DNA of 64,000 nt from DASZQY01 sp963843565 (GCA_963843565.1 CAWJKY010000004.1:124001-188000); one strand, 5' to 3'. Counted from the stretch's first letter, positions 33,001 to 42,336 are shown. Translations and numbers: made by a program. The notes: generated by a model from the sequence alone, not told the origin.

Positions 33001-34301
33001 GGATGCCGCCCATGCGCGTTTCGCCGACCGCCCGTCCCGCAACTGAGATCAGGCCCGACTGCCCCGGGGCCATCGTGCTGGGTGGCGCCCACGGCAGCCT
33101 CGCCGTGGTGCGCAGCCTCGGGCGCCGTCGCATTCCGGTCTGCGTCCTCACCGCCGACCACCCGATCGCACGGCTGTCGCGCTACGCCACCCATCGCCTG
33201 ACGTGGTCGGGACCCGGCGACCCCGGGGCGCTGGAATTCCTGATCCGCCTCGCCACCGACCACGACATGCGCAACTGGCTGCTCTTCACTGGCGGCGACG
33301 CCGAAGCCGAATGGGTCGCCCGCAACCATGCGGCCCTGTCGGAGGTATTCCGCGTGACCGGCCCCGACTGGACGAGTGCGCGCTGGGCGATCGACAAGCG
33401 GCTCGCCTATCAGCGCGCCGCCGATCTCGGCCTCGCCTACCCCACCACCTACGCCCTGCGCGGTCGCGACGACGCCATGACGGTCGCTTGCCGGTTTCCC
33501 GTGATCCTCAAGCCGGCGGTCAAGGAAAGCGTCAACGCCTTCACGCTCGCCAAGGCCTGGCGGGCCGACGACCGCGCTCAGCTGCTTGCCCGCTACGATC
33601 TCGCCGCGACGTTGGTCGACCCCGCAACAATCGTCGTTCAGGAAATGATCCCCGGCGACGGCACTGCCCAGTTTTCCTACGCCGCCGCCTGGCATCGCGG
33701 CGCACCGCTGGCCTCCCTCGTCGCCCGCCGGACGCGCCAGTATCCGATCGACTTCGGCTACACCAGCACCTACGTCGAAACCATCGACCGCCCCGACGTC
33801 GAGCAGGCCGCGGTCCGATTCCTGAGCGGTCTCGATTTCTCCGGCATGGTCGAGGTCGAGTTCAAGTTCGACGCCCGCGACGGCAGCCTCAAGCTTCTCG
33901 ACGTGAACCCGCGCACCTGGACCTGGGCCGAACTTGCCGCCGCCGCCGGGGTCGACTTCCCATGGCTCCTGTGGCGCGCCGCCATCGGCGACGTCGAGCC
34001 GATGCAGCGCGGCCAGCCGGGCGTCGCCTGGACCCATCTGGCGCGCGATTTAGCCGCACTGCTTCACGCCGCCCATCGCAGTGAGGCGAGCACGGCATCC
34101 CACGCCCGCCCGCGGACGACGGTTCACGCAGCCTTTGCCATCGACGATCCCCTGCCCGGCCTCGCGGATCTGCCGATCACGCTCTGGCGGATGCTCAGCC
34201 GACGCCTCCCCGTGGCGCTCAAGACGTTCGGACGGCACCTCGCGGCCCCGGGGTCGCTGCAGCCTCCGGACGCTGGAACCGGCCACAAACCGGCGCTTTG
34301 A
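32997..34301 (+). CDS. ATP-grasp ligase (434 aa)
   Basis: Carboxylate-amine ligase-like protein. The pre-ATP-grasp domain starts GAIVLGGAHGSLAVVRSLGR. The ATP-grasp core has FPVILKPAVKESVNAF (phosphate-binding Lys), VVQEMIPGDGTAQFSYAAAW, and the metal and catalytic end MVEVEFKFD...LLDVNPRTWTWAELAAAAG (acidic pair plus Asn-x-Arg). The C-terminal 90 residues are of unclear role. GTG at 32997 overlaps the oxidoreductase stop; an ATG follows at 33003. Together with the flavoprotein it suggests an amide- or ester-forming step on an oxidised product. Confidence 0.85.
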   Translation: MRMPPMRVSPTARPATEIRPDCPGAIVLGGAHGSLAVVRSLGRRRIPVCVLTADHPIARLSRYATHRLTWSGPGDPGALEFLIRLATDHDMRNWLLFTGGDAEAEWVARNHAALSEVFRVTGPDWTSARWAIDKRLAYQRAADLGLAYPTTYALRGRDDAMTVACRFPVILKPAVKESVNAFTLAKAWRADDRAQLLARYDLAATLVDPATIVVQEMIPGDGTAQFSYAAAWHRGAPLASLVARRTRQYPIDFGYTSTYVETIDRPDVEQAAVRFLSGLDFSGMVEVEFKFDARDGSLKLLDVNPRTWTWAELAAAAGVDFPWLLWRAAIGDVEPMQRGQPGVAWTHLARDLAALLHAAHRSEASTASHARPRTTVHAAFAIDDPLPGLADLPITLWRMLSRRLPVALKTFGRHLAAPGSLQPPDAGTGHKPAL

Positions 34302-34334
34302 CACCATCGAGGCCCGTCGATAGACAGGGCCGCC

Positions 34335-34919
34335 ATGCTCCGCCGCCTCTACGACTGGACGCTGAATCTCGCCGGCCGACCGACGGCGGAGCTCTGGCTC
34401 GCCATCATCGCGTTCGTGGAAAGCTCGGTCTTTCTCGTGCCGGCCGATGTGCTGTTCGTGCCCATGGCGCTCGCCCGGCCGAAGCGCGCTTACCGCTACG
34501 CCCTCGTCGCCACGGCCTTCTCGGTCCTTGGCGGCGTCGCCGGCTGGTACCTCGGTCATTACGCCTACGAGGAAGTGGCGAAGCCGATCCTCGCCTTCTA
34601 CGGCAAGGTCAGCGCATTCGAGGCCTTGCAGAACTCGACCAGCCGCGACGCGATCCTGCTGCTGCTGATCACCTCGGGGTTCGCGCACCTGCCGCCGATC
34701 AAGGTGGTGACCATTCTGTCCGGCGCTGTCGGCGTCAACCTCGGCGTGTTCATCCTGGCGGCGATCGTGGCGCGCGGCGTGCGGTTCCTGCTGCTGGCGT
34801 GGCTGCTGCGCCGCTACGGCGACCCCATCCGCCACTTCATCGAACACCACCTCGGCCGGGTCGCCGGCGCCGTCGCGGTCGCGATCATTTTACTCTTCGC
34901 CGCGACGCGGATGCTCTAG
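34335..34919 (+). CDS. YqaA/DedA-family membrane protein (194 aa)
   Basis: Inner-membrane protein of the DedA/SNARE-associated superfamily, YqaA branch. Residues about 18-45 hold the re-entrant motif AIIAFVESSVFLVPADVLFV, followed by a GGVAGWYLGHYAYEEV segment and the second re-entrant region FAHLPPIKVVTILSGAVGVN. Related proteins flip phospholipids; this branch has not been characterised in detail. The stop is directly followed by the dsbB-like start. Confidence 0.85.
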   Translation: MLRRLYDWTLNLAGRPTAELWLAIIAFVESSVFLVPADVLFVPMALARPKRAYRYALVATAFSVLGGVAGWYLGHYAYEEVAKPILAFYGKVSAFEALQNSTSRDAILLLLITSGFAHLPPIKVVTILSGAVGVNLGVFILAAIVARGVRFLLLAWLLRRYGDPIRHFIEHHLGRVAGAVAVAIILLFAATRML

Positions 34920-35450
34920 ATGTCTACCCACATGCTGCGCCACCCCGCCCTGCCCGCCGCCCTCGTCTTCCTCGCCTCGCTCGGCACGATCGCGAGCGCC
35001 TGGGCCTTCCAGCTGATCGGCGGCTACATACCCTGCGCGCTCTGCCTGCAGGAGCGCATCCCCTACTACATCGGCGTCCCGCTGGCCCTCGTGACGCTTG
35101 CCGCCGTGCTGCGCGATGCGCCCGAATGGCTCTGGCGGGTTCTGCTGGTGCTGCTCGTGGCGGTGTTCCTGTATGGCGCCTATCTCGGCACCTACCACGC
35201 CGGCGCCGAGTACCGCTGGTGGCCAGGACCGGCCGACTGCGGGTCGACCGGCACCATGGACCTCAGCGGCGATCTGATGAACCAGATCAAGAACATCCAG
35301 ATCGTGTCGTGCACCGACCCGACGTGGCGCTTCCCCGAAGGCTGGGGGCTGTCGTTCGCGGGGTGGAATGCGGTGGTATCGGCGGGCCTGGTGGTGGTCG
35401 CCGCCTTCGGAGCGCTGTTCGGACGCAAGCCGGCGAAGCCCGCCGCCTGA
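34920..35450 (+). CDS. dsbB: Disulfide bond formation protein, DsbB family (176 aa)
   Basis: Inner-membrane quinone-linked oxidase that re-oxidises periplasmic DsbA. Four membrane segments. The first periplasmic loop carries the redox pair in YIPCALCLQERIPYY (C-A-L-C plus the quinone-binding Gln-Glu-Arg), and the second loop carries the other pair, ADCGSTG and VSCTDPTW. Length fits. It begins the base after the YqaA stop. Confidence 0.9.
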   Translation: MSTHMLRHPALPAALVFLASLGTIASAWAFQLIGGYIPCALCLQERIPYYIGVPLALVTLAAVLRDAPEWLWRVLLVLLVAVFLYGAYLGTYHAGAEYRWWPGPADCGSTGTMDLSGDLMNQIKNIQIVSCTDPTWRFPEGWGLSFAGWNAVVSAGLVVVAAFGALFGRKPAKPAA

Positions 35451-35828
35451 TCAGTCGCTGGCCGCGGCCTTCGGCGCCCGGACGAACTGATAGATCAGCA
35501 AACCGGTCGCCAGCACGAACAGGACGAGCCCGCCGAAATCGTCGCCAACGTCTTCGGGATCGGCAAACTCCACGATCACCGCGAAAATCTTCAGCGCCAG
35601 GCACACGCCGACAAGAACGATCGGCACGATCGAGCGCAGGTAGCGGTTGCCGTTCCTGAGGTACCAGACGATGGCGCCGATACCGACCAGCAGGATCAGC
35701 GCGTCGTCCACCTTGTCGATGAACTCCGGTTCGATGATCGCTTCGGGTGCGAAGGCAAAACCAGCGAGCGCGGCGATGGCGGTGCCGAGCAGATTGACGC
35801 TCCGATTGACCGATTGCGTGATGTTCAT
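35451..35828 (-). CDS. Hypothetical membrane protein (125 aa)
   Basis: The ATG at 35828 follows GGGGGAG with 5-6 nt. Four hydrophobic segments (LGTAIAALAGFAFAP; DALILLVGIGAIVWYL; IVPIVLVGVCLALKIFAVIV; GLVLFVLATGLLIYQFV) suggest a small inner-membrane protein. No family is recognised. It is convergent with dsbB, the two stops touching. Confidence 0.75.
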   Translation of the reverse strand: MNITQSVNRSVNLLGTAIAALAGFAFAPEAIIEPEFIDKVDDALILLVGIGAIVWYLRNGNRYLRSIVPIVLVGVCLALKIFAVIVEFADPEDVGDDFGGLVLFVLATGLLIYQFVRAPKAAASD

Positions 35829-35950
35829 GGACGACTCCCCCTTTATCCCCCGCTGCCGCGGGGCCAGGCGTTTCCCCAGTGTCGTCGCCCAGATCAGCTG
35901 TCGCGCCAGCCAAGGCCGGCAGCAAGCCAGCGAGACGCGAAGCGCGCCCC

Positions 35951-36508
35951 TTAGGGCTCCAGTTCGGTATCCCAGTAGAGGTAGTCCATCCACGATTCGT
36001 GGAGGTAGTTCGGCGGGAAGAGCCGACCGTTGTTGTGGAGGTCGGCGACCGTCGGCTGGTAGGGCATGTGCGACGGCCACATGCGCGCCTCGCGCGGCGA
36101 CAGGCCGCCCTTCCTGAGATTGCAGCTCGAGCAGGCGGCGATGACGTTGTCCCACGTCGTCTGGCCGCCGCGCGATCTCGGAATCAGGTGGTCGAAGGTG
36201 AGGTCGTCGCGCGTCCCGCAATACTGGCATTGGAAGCGGTCGCGCAGGAACACGTTGAACCGGGTGAAAGCCGGGTGGCGCGCCGGCTTGACATAGGTCT
36301 TCAGCGAGACGACCGACGGCAGGTTCATGGAAAACGAGGGCGAATGGACCGCCGTCTCGTACTCCGAGACGATGTTCACCCGGTCGAGGAAGACAGCCTT
36401 GATGGCGTCCTGCCACGACCACAGCGACAGGGGATAGTAGCTGAGGGGGCGGTAATCGGCATTGAGGACGAGCGCCGGATTGGACCCCGGCGAGACGGCG
36501 ATATTCAC
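35951..36508 (-). CDS. HNH endonuclease (185 aa)
   Basis: HNH nuclease with a zinc-stabilised beta-beta-alpha metal fold: CQYCGTRDDLTFDHLIPRSR, then GGQTTWDNVIAACSSCNLRK. The two CxxC pairs hold zinc, and the DH, N and H/K positions form the active site. The N-terminal region PALVLNADYRPLSYYPLSLW is the standard start of this widely conserved proteobacterial group, whose role is unknown. The GTG at 36508 lies behind GGAAGG and gives the usual N-terminus. Confidence 0.9.
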   Translation of the reverse strand: MNIAVSPGSNPALVLNADYRPLSYYPLSLWSWQDAIKAVFLDRVNIVSEYETAVHSPSFSMNLPSVVSLKTYVKPARHPAFTRFNVFLRDRFQCQYCGTRDDLTFDHLIPRSRGGQTTWDNVIAACSSCNLRKGGLSPREARMWPSHMPYQPTVADLHNNGRLFPPNYLHESWMDYLYWDTELEP

Positions 36509-36821
36509 GTAGCCTTCCCGATTCGCACTGTTTTCCGGGGGCTTAGCGCCCCTCTGACGCGGAGAATATTCTACAGGGAAGGTGACGCGTGTGTGAAGGG
36601 GGTGGGTAGCACAAGTCCGCTGCCTTCCAAGAGGCCGCCGCACCCGGTCGGCCCGCACCCGTGAGCGGCAAGTCGAACACCATTGTCCACACAGGCGGGT
36701 TGTCGTCGAGGTCAGACGGACGCATCAGCCTTTGCGCCTTCGACCAACCCACCTTAAGTTGCATAAGCCATCGGCAGCGTCGGCGGTCGTATTCGCTCTT
36801 GCGTCCTAGTGGGAGACCCCA
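36509..36821. other. Intergenic region, divergent promoters
   Basis: 313 bp between the minus-strand HNH gene and the plus-strand unknown gene. No gene, hairpin or repeat is convincing. It presumably contains the promoters of both. Confidence 0.5.
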
Positions 36822-38219
36822 ATGCCAAGGCTGGTCTATGCTTGCCGCTTCGAGGTGGAAGCCGAGAACGCGATGGCCTCCGTGTTGACTGAATACCGGG
36901 ACTGGATCCGGAGGCACTACCAAGAAAAGCGGGGGATGCCGGCCTTTGATGTCGACCTAGAAGGTGAGCCGCCGACCGATTTGCCGCCGCTTCATCGCCT
37001 CAAATTCCGGCGCTTTGGCGATGCAAGCGGCACCGCGTTCCAGCTTGATTGGGCGGTTCCCGCCGACAATGATCCGGGCGTTCTTTGGAGAAACGAAATA
37101 CGCGTTGGCGAACTCGGAACACGGTGCAACGTCGAGCACCTGATCTGGATCAACTCGATCGAGTATTCCGTTACGCCGTTTCGCCTCACTCTTGGCTCGC
37201 CTAGCGTTATCCGTCGACTTTGCTCAGCCAATCTTGTGCGGATCGGCGAGATGCAAGTTAGAGCGACGCCGTACCCGCTGAATCGCGCAGGCTTTGTGGA
37301 CTTCGTTGCGCTCCTCGAGAGCGACCTCAGGCGGTTGCCACTGATCTTTCTATCGCCTTACACTGACGGCTCTGTGAACGGGCTTGATGCCAATTCTCTC
37401 GCCAAACAAGTTGCAGGGGTGGGTGTCGTCGTGCGCGCGGAAGGCGCCGAGGTCACATGGGACCTTGCCGAAAGGTTCGGACGCGCGCTGTCATGCTTCA
37501 ACGGAGGCGCCAGAATCTATTGGCCACGGTTTGCCCAGTCTGACGATCCAAGACGGCACCCCCTCTATTTGGGCACACGAATCCGAGAATTTGGAGCGGA
37601 GGCCATTTCAAGGGCGATCGCCAGAACAATTTTCGCCGTAGCGTCGTTTAGGTACGCGCCCGACCCTAGAATTGCCGACACGATCAGGCGCGTCGAGCAA
37701 GCGGACCGTATGCGGCGTATAGAGCAGGACCGCGCCTCAAGTGGTGGCGATTGGGAAGCGATTCTTCTACCGACAACGAACTGAATGCGGTTAAGCAGCA
37801 GAACGCAAACCTCTTATCTGAAATTGAAAACTTGAAGGCGAACCCATCTTCCGGCAGCCGAAAGTCCATTCCAGCGACCGAGTGCGATAATCTCCGAGGC
37901 TCTTCAGGACCTCGACGAGTTGGCGGCAGAGAGGGCAACCAAGAGAAAGGCCGGCGAACCCGCCGGCGATCTTCGCCAAGCGTTAATCAATCGAGGTTGG
38001 AAGCGGGCGAGCATGCACATTTCCAACACCACAAAAGGCAAGTCTGCGAGCAAATACAGCTTCATCTATGCTGGCAGCCGGCGGATTTTCGAGCCCCACA
38101 TAACCCTTGGCTCTGGCGGTGCGAACTCCTGCGCCTCGATCCATTTCCTGCTGGACGACGAGAAGGACAAGATCATCGTCGGTCATGTCGGGCGCCACTT
38201 GCCAAACACAAAGACCTAG
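36822..38219 (+). pseudogene. Unknown large gene broken by two compensating frameshifts
   Basis: The first frame, 36822-37784, gives 320 residues (MPRLVYACRFEVEAENAMAS ... SPYTDGSVNGLDANSLAKQV ... LSCFNGGARIYWPRF) and stops. The next coherent sequence, a coiled coil (TDNELNAVKQQNANLLSEIE), is in the +2 frame at about 37770-37840. Coding then returns to the first frame as SAIISEALQDLDELAAERAT ... SKYSFIYAGSRRIFEPHITL ... VGHVGRHLPNTKT to 38219. All three pieces read as one protein of about 465 residues. The family is not recognised. Either the gene is dead or two assembly errors exist. Confidence 0.6.
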
Positions 38220-38293
38220 CTGCCGGCCCCTCCCCATTCCGCCCGTTCTCCCCTACATATCCCTCCTGAAGGGTGGCGGAAGGAGTTGAGACC

Positions 38294-39268
38294 ATGACCG
38301 GTTCGTTCGACTGGAGAGTCCCGCCCGAAGTCGAGCCGCAGGCGTCCGCCTACGAGTACGACCTCGACCGCGCCCTGTCGGCGATGGTGTCGCTGCGCAC
38401 CGTCGTTCCCGTCGATGCCTTCACCGCCGACATCCTCGGCACCGAGCGCACCGGCAACGGCATCATCATCCGCAATGACGGCATCGTGCTGACCATCGGC
38501 TATCTGGTCACCGAGGCGAGCGAAGTCTGGATGACGCTCGCCGACGGCCGCATCGTCGCCGGCCACGTCATCGGCTACGACCAGGACACCGGCTTCGGCC
38601 TGATCCAGGCGCTCGGCCGCCTCGACATGCCGCCGCTCGAACTCGGCACCTCCACCGACGCGATTCCGGGCACCGGCGTGGTCTCGGCCGGCGCCGGCGG
38701 CGTCGCCCACTCGCTCGCCGCCCGGGTCGTCGCTCGCCAGGAGTTCGCCGGCTATTGGGAATATGTCCTCGACGAAGCGATCTTCACCGCGCCCGCCCAC
38801 CCCTACTGGGGCGGCGCCGGGCTGATCGGTCCCGACGGCACGCTGCTCGGCGTCGGCTCCCTGCAGCTCGAGCAGGCCGGCCAGGACGGCGAAGGCGTGC
38901 CGCTCAACATGTATGTGCCGATCGATCTGCTGAAGCCGATCCTCGACGACATGCTGACCCTGGGTCAGGCCAACCGGCCACCGCGCCCCTGGCTCGGCCT
39001 CTACGCGACCGAGGTCGACAATCGCGTGGTCATCGCCGGCGTCGCCGGCAAGGGACCTGCCTCGCGCGCGCTCCGCCAGGGCGACGTGGTGCTCGAGGTC
39101 GGCGGCATGAAGGTGTCCGGCCTCGCCGGTCTTTTCCGCACCATGTGGTCGCTCGGCAAGGCCGGCGTCGAGGTGCCGATGACCATCTATCGCGACGGCC
39201 ATCCGGTCGAGCTGACGGTGACCTCCGGCGACCGCAACCGGTTCCTCAAAGGGCCGAGTCTGCACTAG
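38294..39268 (+). CDS. S1C serine-protease homologue with PDZ domain, catalytic triad lost (324 aa)
   Basis: HtrA/DegP-like fold without the active site. The protease domain spans residues about 28-225 and a PDZ domain residues about 235-315 (PWLGLYATEVDNRVVIAGVA, LRQGDVVLEVGGMKVSGLAG). At the position of the catalytic His (normally TNNHVV) stands TIGYLV (Y70). The Asp of TDLAVL is replaced in DTGFGLI (G100). The Ser of GNSGGP is replaced in YWGGAG. No signal peptide is visible. It may bind peptides or act as a scaffold. AGGAG lies 7 nt before the ATG at 38294. Confidence 0.85.
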   Translation: MTGSFDWRVPPEVEPQASAYEYDLDRALSAMVSLRTVVPVDAFTADILGTERTGNGIIIRNDGIVLTIGYLVTEASEVWMTLADGRIVAGHVIGYDQDTGFGLIQALGRLDMPPLELGTSTDAIPGTGVVSAGAGGVAHSLAARVVARQEFAGYWEYVLDEAIFTAPAHPYWGGAGLIGPDGTLLGVGSLQLEQAGQDGEGVPLNMYVPIDLLKPILDDMLTLGQANRPPRPWLGLYATEVDNRVVIAGVAGKGPASRALRQGDVVLEVGGMKVSGLAGLFRTMWSLGKAGVEVPMTIYRDGHPVELTVTSGDRNRFLKGPSLH

Positions 39269-39400
39269 CGCGAGATCGCCGCAGGCGCCGGCGCATCACG
39301 AGGCCGCCGACCAATCCTGTCGGCGAGGTTCAGGTCGCATTCAGGCCCGACGCTCTATCACCTCGTCCCAAGGGGCTTCGGACGAGAAAGTGATACGCCC

Positions 39401-39844
39401 ATGAAACTCAAGGCTCTGGTCATTGGCGCCACCACGGTGGCGCTCCTCGCGATCCCCGCCGTCGCGAACGCGGCGTGGGGCCAGCTCACCGGCAGCGTCA
39501 ACCTGCGCACCGGCCCGAGCACCGGCTACGCGCGCATCACGACCCTGCCGGCTGGTGCCCGCGTCTGGATCAATGGCTCCGCCGGCAACGGCTGGGTCAG
39601 CGTTCAATACGGCAACTGGAGCGGCTTCGTCTCCGGCCGTTATGTCGCCGGCGCCAGGATCGCCGTGCCCGCGCCGATGCCGCCGCCCGTGATGCATCGC
39701 CCGCCGCCGCCCCACTACGGCTACTGGCACCAGCCGCGCTGGGACGATCGCTACCACGCCTGGTACGACGGCCACCGCTGGTACCGGAATGGCGTGTGGC
39801 TTAGCGGCCCCGGCCTCCACTTCGGCGTGACAATCGGCAACTGA
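39401..39844 (+). CDS. Secreted SH3-domain protein (147 aa)
   Basis: Signal peptide MKLKALVIGATTVALLAIPA cleaved at VANA-A. A bacterial SH3b domain follows, residues about 27-85: TGSVNLRTGPSTGYARITTL, PAGARVWIN, GNGWVSVQYGNWSGFVSGRY. The C-terminal 60 residues are rich in Pro, His, Tyr and Trp (PPPPHYGYWHQPRWDDRYHA). SH3b domains often bind peptidoglycan. Length and layout are common among Rhizobiales secreted proteins. Confidence 0.88.
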   Translation: MKLKALVIGATTVALLAIPAVANAAWGQLTGSVNLRTGPSTGYARITTLPAGARVWINGSAGNGWVSVQYGNWSGFVSGRYVAGARIAVPAPMPPPVMHRPPPPHYGYWHQPRWDDRYHAWYDGHRWYRNGVWLSGPGLHFGVTIGN

Positions 39845-40050
39845 CGCCCAACGCACGCGACCAATTTGAGGCCCGTCACGCACGCGTGGCGGGCCGACGC
39901 CGTTCCGCTCTCTCTGTCCTTCTCCAGTTCCCCACGTTTTCCTTTTTGGGTTTCCGGCCACAGGCGCTATAGCTTTGGGACGCGCGCCGCACGCCGCGCC
40001 TTCTCCATCCCGACCCGCCACGCCTTGCACGAAAACGAGGGACGCTCGTC

Positions 40051-41109
40051 ATGGAATATCGCCTGCTCGGCCGCTCCGGCCTGAAAGTCTCCACCGTCAC
40101 CATGGGCACGATGACCTTCGGGCGCGCCAAGAGCGGCGTGCTCGGCCACGTCGACACCCGCGAGGCGAAGCAGCAGATCGACCAGTGCCTCGCCGCCGGC
40201 GTCAACCTGATCGACACCGCCAACGTCTATGCCGCCGGCGAATCGGAGAAGATCGTCGGCGAGGCGCTCGGCAAGAAGCGCGCCGACGTGCTGATCGCCA
40301 CCAAGGTGCGCTTCCCCATGGGCAAGGGGCCGAACGGCCGCGGTCTCTCGCGCCACTACATCATCGCCGAATGCGAGCGCAGCCTGAAGCGCCTGAACAC
40401 CGACTGGATCGACCTCTACCAGGTCCACCAGTGGGACGGCATGACGCCGCTGGAAGAAACCATGGAGGCGCTCGACCGGCTGATCCAGCAGGGCAAGGTG
40501 CGCTACATCGGCTGCTCCAACTACTCCGGCTGGCACGTCATGAAGGCGCTCGGCGTGGCGAAGACCGACCGTCGCCAGCCGTTCGTCTCCCAGCAGATCC
40601 ACTACACGCTCCAGGCGCGCGAAGCAGAATACGAGCTGGTCCCGATCGCCCTCGACCAGGGCCTGGGCATCCTGGTGTGGAGCCCGCTCGCCGGCGGGCT
40701 GCTCTCCGGCAAGTTCACCCGCAAGAACAGCAAGGGGCCGAAGGGCACCCGCCATTTCGGCCGCAAGTGGCGCGAGCCGCCGATCTACAACGAGGATCGG
40801 CTCTTCGACATCGTCGACGTGCTCGCCGACATCGCCAAGGCTCGCAAGTGCTCGGCTGCCCGCGTCGCGCTGGCGTGGTTGATCCACCAGCCCGGCGTGA
40901 CATCGGTCGTCATCGGCGGCCGCACCAGGGAACAGTTCGCCGACAACCTCGCCGCCGCCGAACTCGGCCTCGATGCCGACGAATTGAAGCGGCTGGACGA
41001 GGCGAGCCGGCCCGACCTCGCCTATCCCTACTGGCACCAGGCGTGGACGGCGAGCGACCGGCTGAACGCCGCCGACCTGTCGCTGATCGGGAAGTATCTG
41101 GAGGATTAG
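40051..41109 (+). CDS. Aldo/keto reductase (352 aa)
   Basis: NADPH-dependent oxidoreductase with a TIM barrel. Visible features: MEYRLLGRSGLKVSTVTMGT, the catalytic Asp-x-x-x-x-Tyr region LIDTANVYAAGESEKIVGEA, Lys in LIATKVRFPMGKG, the His in LYQVHQWDGMTP, CSNYSGWHV, and cofactor loop GVTSVVIGGRTREQFADNLA. It resembles the group of ion-channel beta-subunit-like reductases (AKR family 7/11-like). It is convergent with the nrsF-like gene, overlapping it by 4 bp. Confidence 0.92.
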   Translation: MEYRLLGRSGLKVSTVTMGTMTFGRAKSGVLGHVDTREAKQQIDQCLAAGVNLIDTANVYAAGESEKIVGEALGKKRADVLIATKVRFPMGKGPNGRGLSRHYIIAECERSLKRLNTDWIDLYQVHQWDGMTPLEETMEALDRLIQQGKVRYIGCSNYSGWHVMKALGVAKTDRRQPFVSQQIHYTLQAREAEYELVPIALDQGLGILVWSPLAGGLLSGKFTRKNSKGPKGTRHFGRKWREPPIYNEDRLFDIVDVLADIAKARKCSAARVALAWLIHQPGVTSVVIGGRTREQFADNLAAAELGLDADELKRLDEASRPDLAYPYWHQAWTASDRLNAADLSLIGKYLED

Positions 41110-41765
41110 GCGCGCGGCAGCCGCGCGCCGCGCCAGCCGAACAAACTCGGCCCGGCGAAGCCGAGGGCCGTGGCGAACACCAGCATGGTGCCGGCGTGCC
41201 ACGTCAGCACCATGATCGACACGTCGCCGGCGTGGAACAGGATGACGCCGAGGTTGACCAGCGCGCCGACCGCGAGCGCGGCAAGCGCCAGCGTGGCGCG
41301 CGGCATGACCGGCGCCCCGCGCCGCACCATCACGAAGATCGCCGCCGCCGGAACGATGCCGGCGAGCACTGCCGGCGTCAGGCAGCCGTCCGCCTTGAGC
41401 TCCAGAGCGGCAGCGCCCATCGCGGCGTAGTCGGAAACGCACCCCTGCCCGAGCGTCGCGATCCACACGGCGAACGGGACGAGCGGCAGCCACAGCCAGC
41501 GGCGGTCGGTGCCCGGCACCTCGGAGGCGAACGCGGCGATCGCGGCGGAAACCGCCGTGGCGAACACGGCGAGCGATTCGACCATCATGCGCGGATCGCC
41601 GAGCGCCCGCAGGATATTGGCCGGCGGTTCGAACAGGCACACCACCAGCACCACCGCCGGCAGGCCGACGGCGAGCCAGCCGAGCGCGCGCAGCCACGGC
41701 CGCGCCAGACGCCTGACCGGCGCCGTCTCGTCGCTCAGCTGCTGGATGAGATCGTCAGTGCGCAC
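41106..41765 (-). CDS. nrsF: NrsF-family anti-sigma factor (219 aa)
   Basis: Inner-membrane protein of the DUF1109/NrsF family, with a short cytosolic N-terminus (MRTDDLIQQLSDETAPVRRL) and six membrane segments. Two conserved cysteines appear in LGQGCVSDY and ADGCLTPAV. In Caulobacter, NrsF restrains the ECF sigma factor SigF and releases it on metal or oxidative stress, the cysteine motifs being the probable sensors. Its start overlaps the end of the sigma gene by 11 nt, and the bufferin operon is divergent, matching the known regulon layout. Confidence 0.9.
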   Translation of the reverse strand: MRTDDLIQQLSDETAPVRRLARPWLRALGWLAVGLPAVVLVVCLFEPPANILRALGDPRMMVESLAVFATAVSAAIAAFASEVPGTDRRWLWLPLVPFAVWIATLGQGCVSDYAAMGAAALELKADGCLTPAVLAGIVPAAAIFVMVRRGAPVMPRATLALAALAVGALVNLGVILFHAGDVSIMVLTWHAGTMLVFATALGFAGPSLFGWRGARLPRA

Positions 41766-42336
41766 TTCCGTGGGAACCTGCCAATGCGACCCGGAGCGCC
41801 TTTGTCGCCCGATGCACGGCGACCTTGAGGGCGCCGATACTCATGCCGCTGGCACGTGCTGCTTCCTTCAGCGACATCTCGCGTAGTTTTATCATTTCGA
41901 TGGCCATGCGCTGCACCTTTGGCAGTTCGGCGACCGCAAGCCGCAGGGCCTCCGGATCGCCATAAGTCTCGCCATCTGTATTCGTTTCAGCGTCGTCGAA
42001 GGTTTCAGGGTATTCCGCGACCGTCACTTCGCGCTTGCTGCGCCGGGCATAGCGGCGCACCGAATCGACCGTCCGGTTGTGGGTAATCGACAGCAGCCAA
42101 GGCATGAAGGGCCGGTTGCCGTCGTAGGTGGCGCGCACCGAGTGGATCGACAGCAGCACGTCCTGAACGATGTCCTCGATGTCGTCGCGGCAGAGAAATC
42201 CGTACCGGCGGCACACCGAACGGCGGACGAGCGGCGCGACCTCGCCGAGCAGTGCCGCGTAGGCGGCGCGGTCGCCGCCTTGCGCCGCCACCATGAGGCA
42301 GCGCAGGCGCTGGTCCGGTCTTTCGTGCAGGTTCAT
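41755..42336 (-). CDS. sigF: ECF sigma factor, SigF-like (193 aa)
   Basis: Sigma-70 family protein with only regions 2 and 4. Region 2: GFLCRDDIEDIVQDVLLSIH, YDGNRPFMPWLLSITHNRTV-type helix ending RRYARRSKRE. Region 4: ELPKVQRMAIEMIKLREMSL, KEAARASGMSIGALKVAVHR. The ATG at 42336 gives MNLHERPDQRLRCLMVAAQG; upstream codons are unlikely to be used. It is co-transcribed with its membrane anti-sigma partner and presumably drives the bufferin operon through the site at 42400-42428. Confidence 0.9.
   Translation of the reverse strand: MNLHERPDQRLRCLMVAAQGGDRAAYAALLGEVAPLVRRSVCRRYGFLCRDDIEDIVQDVLLSIHSVRATYDGNRPFMPWLLSITHNRTVDSVRRYARRSKREVTVAEYPETFDDAETNTDGETYGDPEALRLAVAELPKVQRMAIEMIKLREMSLKEAARASGMSIGALKVAVHRATKALRVALAGSHGSAH

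Noticed and set aside
39967..41828. Overlapping frames of about 600 codons on both strands across the aldo/keto reductase and nrsF genes
   Set aside because: They join unrelated shadow frames of two real genes and contain no domain of their own.
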